Source: Leptolyngbyaceae cyanobacterium RM1_406_9
Lineage (GTDB): Bacteria; Cyanobacteriota; Cyanobacteriia; Elainellales; Elainellaceae
Assembly (NCBI GenBank): GCA_012033355.1
Contig: JAAUQZ010000006.1
Location: forward strand, 1-45,314
Direction: 5' to 3'
Length of the DNA: 45,314 nt
Shown: positions 19,030-28,099 of the stretch, one piece after another
How positions within the stretch are numbered: the stretch's first letter is position 1
Layout: every line of letters begins with the position of its first letter
The notes under the pieces: generated by a model
What the model saw: the letters and a program-made list of their open reading frames with translations, nothing else
Database searches by the model: none
Told to the model about the DNA's origin: nothing
Translations under genes and position numbers: made by a program

Positions 19030-19308
19030 GCGGTGAAATTGCAGAATGATATCGACCCCGTAGGATGCCTCGATCCGGTTAATCCGGGCAGTTAGGGCAA
19101 ACTGAAGTGCCATCATTGCCAGACCGATGAACCCTAGCGCGACTGAAAATTCTGTCCACCAGTTTCTTCCCTGGCCAAGAGCAGGAGGATAGAACAACAG
19201 GACGAGCAGCGGCAAAAGAGTTGCCATCAAATAAAGCCCAATCCAGAAGGCTGCTACTACTACTGGACTTCGCATTAGTAGATTTTCATTCCTAAGTTTC
19301 ACAGTCAA
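19006..19308 (-). pseudogene. N-terminal fragment of a ferric-reductase-like transmembrane oxidoreductase
   Basis: 100 codons are open. The first ~94 residues include a membrane helix (VVVAAFWIGLYLMATLLPLL) and the conserved WWTEFSVALGFIGLAMMALQ then FALTARINRIEASYGVDIIL, followed by QFHRY. This is how ferric-reductase-like proteins with FAD/NAD(P) domains begin; they normally continue for about 350 residues more, with several haem-ligating helices and a reductase domain. Here the frame runs into the 95-bp repeat right after HRY and ends six codons later. No continuation is visible beyond the repeat. The gene is therefore a truncated remnant and cannot make a working reductase. Confidence 0.7.
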
Positions 19309-19474
19309 TTAAGCAATGCTGCTTCTTTCTTAGGATCAAGGGCAAAAGTGATTTAAAGGTGACCGCGATGTGGGGATGGGAGGTCGTGGAGGCGATCGCC
19401 AGTAACTTTTAGATCACTTTTGTCAGCAACACTGATGGGGTTCAACTTTTCCTCATCCTCAGTCGATACGAAGT

Positions 19475-20446
19475 ATGCAAACCGAGTTCAGAACGGCGGC
19501 TCAGTTAACAAATGGCTTAATTCGGTCAGTAAAACGAGTGCATTTGTCGTCTCTTACGCCAGAGTCGTTTTTTCAAAACTATCAAAAGCCCGGAACTCCA
19601 GTTGTTGTTGAAGGTCTGCTCGACGGTGAACCAGGTTGGGACTTAAACTTTCTTTGTGAGAGGTTGGGCGATCAGGAGTTTCCTGTACGTTTTTACGGGC
19701 AACAGCGATATCAGCAGGACAAGCGAGAGTGGACGAGTACCGGAAGCGGAGTAGAAGCCCGGACTCTAAAGTTTACAGAATATGCCGCAATGGTACAAAG
19801 TGGTGAAGCTTATGAAAAAGATGCATATCTTGCCCGCTGTTCTTTGAAGCGATCGCTCACCCTCAATATTTCTGCACTAGAACGCGCAGAGCAGCAGCTA
19901 GGCTTGAATATGCCTGCCACTTATCTAAACCTCTGGATCGGCTCAGCCGGACACACATCCTGTTTGCACTACGACCCGATGGATGGCACCCTCACGCAAA
20001 TGCACGGGTCAAAAAAGGTGTTGCTGTTTCCTCCCTCCCAGATCTACAACCTTTACCCATTTCCAGTAATCAATCATTTGTGGCATGGGTTGAAGTTGCG
20101 ATCGGTGTATAGCCAGGTTTACCCAGAACGCCCCGACTTCTCAGCCTTCCCAAAGTTTAAGCAAGCACTACAGCATTGCTACGAGGTTACTTTACATCCA
20201 GGCAAAGTGCTTTTCTTGCCAGCAGGCTGGTGGCATGAAGTTACCGCCTTAGGTGAGGGAGTGGTGAGTTCGGTCAATCGCTTTTGGCACGTTTATCCCT
20301 TTTCAAGGGCCGTAAGCTCCTGGTGCAAGTGGCGGGCCCACATCAGCAGCGTCTTTGCAGCCCCACACATTCTATGGAATTTTTTGTCGGCAGTTAACAG
20401 CGGCAAAAAGCAACAGGAGTTGAACAAGTTGTTGCAAAGACTCTAG
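19475..20446 (+). CDS. JmjC/cupin-8 Fe(II)/2-oxoglutarate oxygenase-like protein
   Basis: 323 aa, a cupin-like domain protein of the JmjC (FIH-like) class. The iron-binding triad is visible: His165 and Asp167 in CLHYDPMDG and His254 in LPAGWWHEV. TPVVVEGLLDGEPGW near the start and KVLLFPPSQIYNLYPFP in the middle are typical of the family, as is SVNRFWH near the end. Such enzymes hydroxylate side chains of proteins or other substrates using O2 and 2-oxoglutarate; the target is unknown. The ATG at 19475 is the only good start. The gene is convergent with the BY-kinase gene at 20580, about 130 nt apart, and has no clear operon partner. Confidence 0.85.
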   Translation: MQTEFRTAAQLTNGLIRSVKRVHLSSLTPESFFQNYQKPGTPVVVEGLLDGEPGWDLNFLCERLGDQEFPVRFYGQQRYQQDKREWTSTGSGVEARTLKFTEYAAMVQSGEAYEKDAYLARCSLKRSLTLNISALERAEQQLGLNMPATYLNLWIGSAGHTSCLHYDPMDGTLTQMHGSKKVLLFPPSQIYNLYPFPVINHLWHGLKLRSVYSQVYPERPDFSAFPKFKQALQHCYEVTLHPGKVLFLPAGWWHEVTALGEGVVSSVNRFWHVYPFSRAVSSWCKWRAHISSVFAAPHILWNFLSAVNSGKKQQELNKLLQRL

Positions 20447-20579
20447 TAGGGGCACTGACTAGTTGCCTGAAGACCAACGGAGCAATAAGACTTTCAGATG
20501 CTCTCAGCAACTATTCAAAATGCCCTGAAACCTATAGACAGAGGATAGAACCCATTTGATATCTTTTAGGAAATGAGTT

Positions 20580-22739
20580 CTACAGACCGTTTGCCACTAG
20601 TCCTAACAAATGGGCTTGAGTGTTACTTAAACTTTCTAAAGCTTTTTCGGCTGCAATTTTATCAGTTTTATTCAGCCGCACAACTAAAAGAACATTGTCG
20701 ATGTAGGAGGCTAGCTGAAGAGTATCTGCCAGTCCATTTAGGGGTGGAGCATCATAAATGACCAGATCAAAGGTATTTTTTAGCTTGTTGGTCAGAGTGT
20801 GCATTTTGGTCGAAGCAAGTATCTGAATAGGATTGGGTGCCGCTTCACCGCTGGGTAAAACATGAAGAGAACTTTCTGAAAGAGGCTGCTGAATAACTTC
20901 GCTAAGGGATAGATTGAGAGAGAAGAATTCGCTTAAACCTTTTGCCTCCAGAAGCTCAAGGCGAGTCTGAAGTTGCGATCGCCTCAAATCTGCATCCACT
21001 AGCAGAACTCGCTGCCCCATTGATGCAGCGGTTTGAGCCAGGTACCACGCGACTGTAGACTTACCATCGCCCGCTTGGGCCGAGGTGATCATGACGGTTT
21101 GAACGGACCGCTCAGATTGCTTAGTTTGCATCATCTGCAAATTTGTTCTAAGCAGCTTGAATGCTTCCTCAAACTCAAAAACATCATAGTCATCTGGCTC
21201 CGATAGGAAGGGCAAATTGCCGCTAATACTTTTTTGGATAAGTTTAAATCTGGTCTTAATTTGTCGCCAAAACTTTTTTTTCCGTCGAGATTTAATTCTG
21301 TATTCAACTCCTAAAAGCTCATACTGAAGCGGAATAATAGCAAGAATCGGCAGCTTAAATTTGCGGCTGAGTGCATCAGCAGTGTGGAAAGTCTTGTCTA
21401 ATTTTTCTAGTAAGAAAGCAGCACCTACCCCTAGCGCAAGGCTGGCAACAGTGCCGATGGTTAAACTACGACTGGTGCTAGCACCAACACTGGCTGCAAA
21501 CTCTGGCGGTGGCTCCACTAACTGCCAGGGAATTTCTTTTTGTGCCGCTTCTACTTGCAGTGTTTCTTGAACAGTTAAGAATCGATTCAGGCTTTCGGTT
21601 GCGATCTGGAGTTCTCGCTGCAAATCAGTGTATTGACGCGAGAGTCCAGGAATTTGCTGAAACTGCTCATTTAGAGCAGATTGGGTGTCAGCGATCGCCT
21701 GCCGCTGCACCTCCAAAATCTGAATCTGGTTACTAATCTCAGCCGCCCTTCCCCCAATGGTTCGCCGCGCTTCATCACTCAGTAAACTAATTAAATTTGC
21801 TTGTTTTTCGCGCAACACGCGCATCGTTAAACTCTCATCCTGAAAACGGGTTCTCTCCAGCACCATTTCTGTCTCAAGCTGTCGCAACTGGGAGACAATT
21901 TGCTGATAGGTGGGAGAATTGTTGAGGGTGGCGATCGCCCCCGTTTCATCTTGCAGTCTTGAAAGCTCAGCACGAGCCTGCTTGAGCTGCTGATCCAGGG
22001 CTAACTGCTGTTGGGTAAGCTGTTCAGTTTGAGAGACGACCTGAGCCGCTTTACTGTCAGGGTCAAGGAATCGGTTATCTTCACGGAAAAATTGCAGTCT
22101 ACGCTGAAGCTCATCAACACGCTCTTGGGCAGAGGTAAGTTGAGTTTCAACAAACTGAAGCCCCTGACGCAAGTTCGTTTGCCGTTCATTCAAACTGTAT
22201 GCCAAATAGTCCTCAGAGATTTGCTCAAGTACAGCCGGAACTTCGGTCGAGTTGCCGCTCTGATATTGCACTTGAATGATCTTGGTGCCTTGAAGTTGCG
22301 TAATGGTAAGCCCTTGTACTAAAGCACCATAGGTCAAATTGGGATAGAAGGGACGCAACTCTTCAACACTGCGATTGAGCAAGCCGGGACTGCGTAACAC
22401 TTGAATTTGAGTATCGTAGTCTAGCTCAGATCCACTGTTGTTGCTGGAGCTATTAATGTTTGAGAGTTCAGCATTGACATTGTTGACAGGTTCAACCAGT
22501 AGACGAAACTGACCAACGTATTCTGGTTGCTGCTTCAAGCTTGAGGTGACGAAATAGGTCATGCTGATTAAGCCGACCCCCGCGATCACCCACCATCGCC
22601 GCCGCGCCATTTCCCAGATGTTGATCGAATCTTCGGAAGTACCTGGAGCCTGAGTCATCATCGAGCTGCGGGCCAGTGCATTCTGTGGGACACGACCATT
22701 TCGACTTATTGCCAGTGGTTGAGATTCAGACTCTTTCAT
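20580..22739 (-). CDS. Wzz/BY-kinase-type polysaccharide co-polymerase and tyrosine autokinase
   Basis: 719 aa. An N-terminal Wzz-type domain starts with INIWEMARRRWWVIAGVGLI as the first membrane helix, followed by a long coiled coil rich in Gln/Leu (about residues 190-400). A second membrane helix (IGTVASLALGVGAAFLLEKL) precedes the cytoplasmic BY-kinase domain. It carries Walker A GDGKST (557-562), Walker A' LLVDADLR (about 579) and Walker B VIYDAPP (about 661). The usual C-terminal tyrosine cluster is absent: the protein ends at LVANGL. BY-kinases control chain length and export of exopolysaccharide together with an outer-membrane SLBB protein, encoded next door at 22818. The two genes are 78 nt apart and co-oriented. 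Start is ATG 22739. Confidence 0.92.
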   Translation of the reverse strand: MKESESQPLAISRNGRVPQNALARSSMMTQAPGTSEDSINIWEMARRRWWVIAGVGLISMTYFVTSSLKQQPEYVGQFRLLVEPVNNVNAELSNINSSSNNSGSELDYDTQIQVLRSPGLLNRSVEELRPFYPNLTYGALVQGLTITQLQGTKIIQVQYQSGNSTEVPAVLEQISEDYLAYSLNERQTNLRQGLQFVETQLTSAQERVDELQRRLQFFREDNRFLDPDSKAAQVVSQTEQLTQQQLALDQQLKQARAELSRLQDETGAIATLNNSPTYQQIVSQLRQLETEMVLERTRFQDESLTMRVLREKQANLISLLSDEARRTIGGRAAEISNQIQILEVQRQAIADTQSALNEQFQQIPGLSRQYTDLQRELQIATESLNRFLTVQETLQVEAAQKEIPWQLVEPPPEFAASVGASTSRSLTIGTVASLALGVGAAFLLEKLDKTFHTADALSRKFKLPILAIIPLQYELLGVEYRIKSRRKKKFWRQIKTRFKLIQKSISGNLPFLSEPDDYDVFEFEEAFKLLRTNLQMMQTKQSERSVQTVMITSAQAGDGKSTVAWYLAQTAASMGQRVLLVDADLRRSQLQTRLELLEAKGLSEFFSLNLSLSEVIQQPLSESSLHVLPSGEAAPNPIQILASTKMHTLTNKLKNTFDLVIYDAPPLNGLADTLQLASYIDNVLLVVRLNKTDKIAAEKALESLSNTQAHLLGLVANGL

Positions 22740-22817
22740 CGGTAAATGTCATCCTTTACACAGGGCGGTCAATGAGTGAGAGCAGAAAAGGTGCAGTATT
22801 AGCCGCAAACAAAGGAC

Positions 22818-24800
22818 TTAGAAAAGATTGAATACTGGCAAGATGCGGAAGAATGGCTCTAGCAAGTTAGAAGCCCCATCGGAGAAGCTAGCAAGCGATG
22901 AGCGGCCGACCAAAATCACATCATTGTTAAATAAAATTGGATTGTTTTCAGGATCAATGCCCCGCTCCCAGTCCACTTCGATGCTGCGCTGAGTGAGTGT
23001 GCCGTTGGGGTTGATGCGAATCAGTCGAACCGTATCTCGAGCCCGCCGATTGAGCCCTCCGGCAGCTAGTAGCGCCTGATTCAAGGTTGTATTGGCAGGC
23101 AATTGTAATGATCCGGGGCTGGTTGCCTCCCCAGCAATGTTGACGCGAATGTTACTGGGCGCAACACTGGAACTGGTTAGCCGTGCCATTTCTTCAGGAG
23201 TCATCGCCTCTGCTTTGGCGAGGGTAATGCGATCGCCCGTCTGCAAAATTAAGTCTTGACTTAAATCACCTGACATCACCAACTGCCAGAGATCTAGCGT
23301 TGTTGTTTGAACGGTGCCATTGCGGGCTGTCCGCTGCACCTCAATGCTCTGCAAATTGGCTTCGGGCGTAATGCCACCTGCCGCCTGAATCGCCTGGGTG
23401 AGCGTGGCGCGATTTCCCGCCGCAGTATCCAATCGGTAAGCACCCGGCCGCCCCACTTCGCCAACCACCGAAACGCCAATCGATTGAGGCGCATTAGATG
23501 CCAGGTTAGAAGCAGCGAGTTGCTCTGTTTCTGCGGCACTCATGCTGGTAGTCGGAGGAATGACGATGGTATCTCCATCGCGCAGGGCCAGGTTCTGGCT
23601 TTGATCACCTTCCTGTAGCAGTGCCCACAAGTCAACCGTGACCGTCTGAGAAGTGCCACCTTGAACGGTTCGCCTGACCTGAATTTGCCGCAGGTCGGCA
23701 AGCTGAGTGGCACCTCCTGCCGCTTGAATGGCCTGAGCCACACTGGGAGCCTGAGCATCGCCTGAAGTCATCACATAAAATCCTGGCTGCCTGACCTCTC
23801 CGGCAACTCCAATCTGTAAGGGGCGAGCCTGCGTCAAACTCACCGTGACCCGAATATTTCGTAGTTCCCGGCTGTATCTTGCGGCGATCGCCTGCTCTGC
23901 CTCAGCCAGCGTCAGCCCCGTTACAGGTACACCACCAACGGCTGGCATATTGATCGTTCCGTCGGCTAAAACCTGCTGCGGCCCGCTATATTCGGGCACG
24001 TTGAAAAAGTTAACCTGAATTGAGTCTCCTGGACCTAACCGATAGGATGGGTCAATTGCAGTGGCAGGCAAGGAATTTACCGCTGTTTGAGGAGCCTGTG
24101 CGGATACTGCTGCTGGCGTTGCTGTGGTTGTCTGATTTGCTTCGGCTGTTCTTCTATCTAAGGAAGTTTGGGTGTCTGACGGTGTGATAGAAGTAACAGG
24201 ATGTGAAGCAGCAGAATCTAAAGCGGGTGTTGTATTAACGTTTGCTCTAGCCGTTGCATCATTTGTAACTATGGCTGAAGCAGGTGTCTCAGTTGGCGGA
24301 CTGGAAGGGGCGGTTGAAGAGGTTGCAGCCCGATTTGTATTAGCAAATGATGTCTCGTCTAAACCTGCTGAGCGGGCAACGATTCGATTCCAGAAATTCG
24401 AGCGTTCTGGCAAGGAGATGGGTGTAGGTGGCAGGGGCGGAAACGCCATTGGGTTAGAAGCAGCACGATGGTGTGACCGATTGTATAGGTCGCTAATTTG
24501 GGGCGATCGCTGCAATTGATGCCCACCCAAATCAAACGCCTCCGCTGTTTGAGCCTTCTGAGCGTTTGCTGCCCCATTTGAGAGCGCAGGATATTCGTCT
24601 TTCAAAACCTCCGGACGAGAAACATCAGTAGGCTGCAATACTGATGTTTGATTGCTGCCAGTACTCGCCCTCACGTTATTAGGAGAAGATACAGGCTGGG
24701 CAGGAATGCCATCGTCTCCCACTGCGTTTACCGCCAGGGCAAACAGGACAGGGGGACAAGCAGCAATCGTTGAAAACAGAACCAGGTCAGAAACACGCAT
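22818..24800 (-). CDS. Polysaccharide export protein with three SLBB domains (Wza-like)
   Basis: 660 aa. The N-terminus MRVSDLVLFSTIAACPPVLF is a signal peptide; no lipobox is evident. Residues ~40-250 are low-complexity Ser/Thr/Ala/Pro. The polysaccharide biosynthesis/export domain follows (YRLGPGDSIQVNFFNVPEYS, then ADGTINMPAVGGVPVTGLTL). Three SLBB domains come next, opening with IGVAGEVRQPGFYVM, VSVVGEVGRPGAYRL and VNIAGEATSPGSLQL. Proteins of this kind form the periplasmic/outer-membrane channel for exopolysaccharide and pair with a Wzz/BY-kinase, here the next gene downstream. ATG 24800 is the start. The multi-SLBB layout is like other cyanobacterial exporters. Confidence 0.92.
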   Translation of the reverse strand: MRVSDLVLFSTIAACPPVLFALAVNAVGDDGIPAQPVSSPNNVRASTGSNQTSVLQPTDVSRPEVLKDEYPALSNGAANAQKAQTAEAFDLGGHQLQRSPQISDLYNRSHHRAASNPMAFPPLPPTPISLPERSNFWNRIVARSAGLDETSFANTNRAATSSTAPSSPPTETPASAIVTNDATARANVNTTPALDSAASHPVTSITPSDTQTSLDRRTAEANQTTTATPAAVSAQAPQTAVNSLPATAIDPSYRLGPGDSIQVNFFNVPEYSGPQQVLADGTINMPAVGGVPVTGLTLAEAEQAIAARYSRELRNIRVTVSLTQARPLQIGVAGEVRQPGFYVMTSGDAQAPSVAQAIQAAGGATQLADLRQIQVRRTVQGGTSQTVTVDLWALLQEGDQSQNLALRDGDTIVIPPTTSMSAAETEQLAASNLASNAPQSIGVSVVGEVGRPGAYRLDTAAGNRATLTQAIQAAGGITPEANLQSIEVQRTARNGTVQTTTLDLWQLVMSGDLSQDLILQTGDRITLAKAEAMTPEEMARLTSSSVAPSNIRVNIAGEATSPGSLQLPANTTLNQALLAAGGLNRRARDTVRLIRINPNGTLTQRSIEVDWERGIDPENNPILFNNDVILVGRSSLASFSDGASNLLEPFFRILPVFNLF

Positions 24801-25623
24801 CGATACAACCTGCGGATAGCAGCAAAATAAACACTGATACTTCCTACATACACTGGCAGAAAGTTCAGGAATCCTTTGATTGTTTCGGCGTTTTCACGGA
24901 AAATCGGTTCTAGACTTTACAAAGAAGGAACCGGATGTAAAGCAGCAATAAATTCTGCTCGAAGTGCTTTGATATTTACGCAGTGATACGTAGCATTACG
25001 TACATGGAACACCGATTCAGTGCATCGCCTACTTTCATCTGCATTTCTGAATTGACGATATTAGGCTGTTCCACTGGTTCGCTTCAGACTATCAATCAGA
25101 TAGGTAAAGTGAACTTGTAAGGCAAGATTGATACGATTGCATCACCTGTGAATTGAACGTCTAAGAAGGCTTAACTAGAACGTCGATTCACACTCAATCT
25201 AGTTCCCGAACGCTCGTTAGAAACTCCTTAGTTGTTAGACGAGCTGATCTTATCTTGCTCAGGCAGGCTATCCACAACGGGCTGCGTCAACACGAAAACC
25301 TATTTCATTGATAGGACTAGTTTCGCCGTTAAATGGTTCCCGATTTACTTCAATTAATTCAAGAGCCGTTTCTTTAGTCTTACAGCCTTCTCTGTTTCAA
25401 ACAATTGAACGATTTTGTAAGTCTGCGGCTGCGCCTCAACTCTAGTTAGCAGTGCAAAAAAGCACTTGCAACCCAGAGTTAACGCTGTACTGTGACAGGC
25501 AGCGTCTCCCAAAAACTTAACCTCAAAGCGATTCCAAACATTTGCGATCGCAATTGCATCAAAGCAGGCAAATCTAAGCAATTGCAGCCCTCCCCTAGTC
25601 ATTCATTTCACCTCAAGGTCGCC
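24801..25623. promoter_or_regulatory. 823-nt divergent intergenic region of the polysaccharide locus
   Basis: No coding sequence convincing on either strand. It separates the leftward export/BY-kinase operon from the rightward initiating transferase, so it must hold both promoters. An imperfect hairpin lies at 25148-25191 (GTGAATTGAACGT with ACGTCGATTCAC). The length suggests long 5' leaders or complex regulation. A frame from GTG 25492 runs into the downstream gene but looks untranslated. Confidence 0.5.
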
Positions 25624-26667
25624 ATGCTTTTGACCTCTTTGCTGATGCTCCTAGTCATCAGCGCTACCTTCGTTGTCAGTTCCATTCCGGTTGTTAATCA
25701 AATTGCCCTCAAGCACCGCAAGTTTGATTTGCCCTCAAGTCGGAAAATGCATCAACGTCCGATCGCCCGCTTGGGAGGTATTTCAATCTGTTTTGGTACG
25801 TTGCTTGCGCTGAGCGCTGTTTGGCTATTTGCAGGTCAAAGTATTGTTTCTGCTGACCTGTTTAGCAAAGTGATTTGGGTGCTATTGGGAAGTTTTGCCT
25901 TTTTCTTGATTGGTTTAGCAGATGATCTCGTTAATTTGTCTCCAGCCTTGCGCTTAGCAATGCAGACGAGTGTAGCGGGTTTAGTCTGGCTGGCAGATGT
26001 TCAAATTGATTTCATCACATTGCCAGGAATTGGACTCACTCACTTAGGCTGGCTGAGTTTACCTGTTACCATTCTGTGGTTAACAGGAGTCGTTAATGCC
26101 ATTAACTGGATTGATGGGTTAGATGGCCTCGCCTCTGGTGTTTCCTGCATTGCGGCGCTGAGTGTTGCTGTAGTATCTCTTTTCACCGGACAACACACGG
26201 TTGCACTGGTGATGTTTGCTCTGGCAGGCAGCCTGATTGGATTCCTCTATCACAATTTCAATCCCGCTCGGATCTTTATGGGCGATGGTGGGTCTTATTT
26301 CATCGGTTTCCTGCTGGCTGGAATGAGCATTGTGGGACTGGTCAAAAGTGCCGCAGTCACGGCGATCGCCCTACCATTCCTAATTCTGGCAGTACCGATT
26401 GTAGATATGGTTGCAGTCATCCTGGCACGCCTAAAAGAGGGTCAGTCACCGATGAGTGCTGACAAGCGACACTTACACCATCGTTTACTTAAGTTTGGTT
26501 TGCCGCATCGATTCACAGTGATATTTATCTACACTCTGGCACTGTGGACAGGTAGCCTGGCGATCGCCCTGGCTGGCATTCCCAACGGGATGTTTGGAGT
26601 TGTTGGCGCAACCATTTTGCTGGGCTGTAGCTCCTGGCGTGCCTGGAGTCTCGCTCAACAGAGTTAA
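25624..26667 (+). CDS. MraY/WecA-like undecaprenyl-phosphate sugar-1-phosphate transferase
   Basis: 347 aa, an integral membrane enzyme with about 10-11 helices. It moves a sugar-1-phosphate from a UDP-sugar onto undecaprenyl phosphate, the first step of glycan assembly. Visible signatures are RKMHQRPIARLGGISI near residue 40, the aspartate pair in GLADDLVNLSPA, and NAINWIDGLDGLASG, where the Asp residues bind Mg. FMGDGGSYFIGF is the later conserved loop, and HLHHRLLKFG is the final one. ATG 25624 is chosen because family members begin near the first helix (MLLTSLLM). It leads the rightward polysaccharide genes, so it is probably the initiating transferase of the locus. Confidence 0.9.
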   Translation: MLLTSLLMLLVISATFVVSSIPVVNQIALKHRKFDLPSSRKMHQRPIARLGGISICFGTLLALSAVWLFAGQSIVSADLFSKVIWVLLGSFAFFLIGLADDLVNLSPALRLAMQTSVAGLVWLADVQIDFITLPGIGLTHLGWLSLPVTILWLTGVVNAINWIDGLDGLASGVSCIAALSVAVVSLFTGQHTVALVMFALAGSLIGFLYHNFNPARIFMGDGGSYFIGFLLAGMSIVGLVKSAAVTAIALPFLILAVPIVDMVAVILARLKEGQSPMSADKRHLHHRLLKFGLPHRFTVIFIYTLALWTGSLAIALAGIPNGMFGVVGATILLGCSSWRAWSLAQQS

Positions 26668-26700
26668 GCAGATTTCCTTAACAGTTAAACAGATTTCCTT
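26662..26700 (+). repeat. Short direct repeat (2 x 18 bp)
   Basis: AGTTAAGCAGATTTCCTT (26662-26679) recurs as AGTTAAACAGATTTCCTT (26683-26700), 17 of 18 identical. The first copy includes the stop codon of the WecA-like gene. It may come from slippage during replication. Confidence 0.6.
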
Positions 26701-26791
26701 TTCGTGGGGTTCATCTCACCACTGTGGTTTCTCCTGCTTTTGCAAGGAAACACTCACCTTTAACCCCCAAGCAAAAAGTGAATGGTTTGTT

Positions 26792-28099
26792 ATGAATATT
26801 AGCGACTGGCTCAAAAAGAATCCTCACGTTGACCCTGGTTTTATCAGTTCCCAAACCACTGAACGGGTGCAAACCAGCATCCGCCCCAAGATCTCTGTTG
26901 TGAATCAATTCTTTCCACCAGACTATGCCCCAACTGGACAACTAATTGAGGAATTGGTGAAACAGCTTGATCGACAGGGAGCGGAAGTAGAAGTCTTTAC
27001 TGGGCAACCCGGATATGCTTTTCAAGCCACAAAAGCCCCCGCATTTGAAAAGCTCGGACGAGTACAGGTCAAGCGATCGCGCACCTCACAACTATTCCCC
27101 TATCGGATTCGCGGTAAGGCAATCAACGGCATTCTATTTAGCCTTCGCACATTCCTTTATATGCTAAATCCGCGCCGTCACAACAATGTTGTTTTACTCA
27201 CTAGCGCACCGCCTTTTTTACCTGTTCTCGGCTATCTAGCCAGTCTGCTGTTTGGCATTTCCTATGTATGTCTGATTTACGATTTGTATCCAGACATTGC
27301 CATTGAACTAGGCGTGATTCCAGCAGACCATTGGCTGGCAAGAGTCTGGCAGGCACTCAATCGGCAAGTGTGGCAGCAGGCAAAGGGTGTAATTGTCCTG
27401 AGTCCGGCAATGAAAGACCGAGTTACCAGTATTTGCCCGGAGGTGGAACACAAAGTTTCTGTGATTCATAGCTGGGCAAACCCCGACTGGATCACACCAC
27501 TTTCCAAAGAAGATAACTGGTTTGCCCAAGAACATCAGCTTGTCGAACCCTTCACCGTGCTGTATTCCGGCAATATGGGGCGCTGTCATGATGTTGATAC
27601 CATTTTGGCAGCGGCAACTCACCTACGCGATGAACCGGTTCGGTTTGTCTGCATTGGGGCAGGCGCAAAGCGAGAAGGGCTAATGCAGCAGGTGCAGGAG
27701 TTGGGGCTAGAGAATTTTACCTTCTTGCCCTATCAAGACCGCAGTGTGTTGCCCCATTCGCTGACGGCTTGTGATCTATCGCTGGTCAGCGTGGCGGAGG
27801 GCATGGAAAGCCTGGTTGCCCCCAGTAAGCTCTACTCGGCGCTGTCTTCGGGTCGCCCTCTGGCAGTGATTTGTCCGCAACACTCTTATCTCAACCAGAT
27901 TGTATCGGAAGCAGGCTGCGGTGCGAGTTTTAGCAATGGTGATGGTAAGGGGCTGGCGCAGTTCATCCGATTTTTGGTGAGCGATCGCCCCACCGCCGAG
28001 AAAATGGGCGCAGCAGGTCGAGACTACTTGCAACAATCTTTTACACCAGAGGCGATCGCCAAACAGTACTTCAAAGTACTGCGGCGAGCCGCTGCGTAA
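26792..28099 (+). CDS. Family-4 glycosyltransferase (WcaI-like)
   Basis: 435 aa, GT-B fold. It begins MNISDWLKKNPHV at ATG 26792; an upstream frame to 26594 overlaps the previous gene and looks like noise. Hallmarks are SVVNQFFPPDYAPTGQLIEE at the start of the acceptor domain, VEVFTGQPGYAF, YVCLIYDLYPDIAIELG, TVLYSGNMGRCHDVDTIL at the start of the donor domain, and VAPSKLYSALSSGRPLAVIC, the donor-binding segment. This matches WcaI-like colanic-acid-type transferases. It probably adds an early sugar to the lipid-linked unit started by the preceding enzyme. The gap to the upstream gene is 124 nt. Confidence 0.9.
   Translation: MNISDWLKKNPHVDPGFISSQTTERVQTSIRPKISVVNQFFPPDYAPTGQLIEELVKQLDRQGAEVEVFTGQPGYAFQATKAPAFEKLGRVQVKRSRTSQLFPYRIRGKAINGILFSLRTFLYMLNPRRHNNVVLLTSAPPFLPVLGYLASLLFGISYVCLIYDLYPDIAIELGVIPADHWLARVWQALNRQVWQQAKGVIVLSPAMKDRVTSICPEVEHKVSVIHSWANPDWITPLSKEDNWFAQEHQLVEPFTVLYSGNMGRCHDVDTILAAATHLRDEPVRFVCIGAGAKREGLMQQVQELGLENFTFLPYQDRSVLPHSLTACDLSLVSVAEGMESLVAPSKLYSALSSGRPLAVICPQHSYLNQIVSEAGCGASFSNGDGKGLAQFIRFLVSDRPTAEKMGAAGRDYLQQSFTPEAIAKQYFKVLRRAAA

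Noticed and set aside
26594-26791. N-terminal extension of the GT4 gene at 26792
   Set aside because: Overlaps the preceding gene out of frame, contains the 18-bp direct repeat, and lacks family resemblance.
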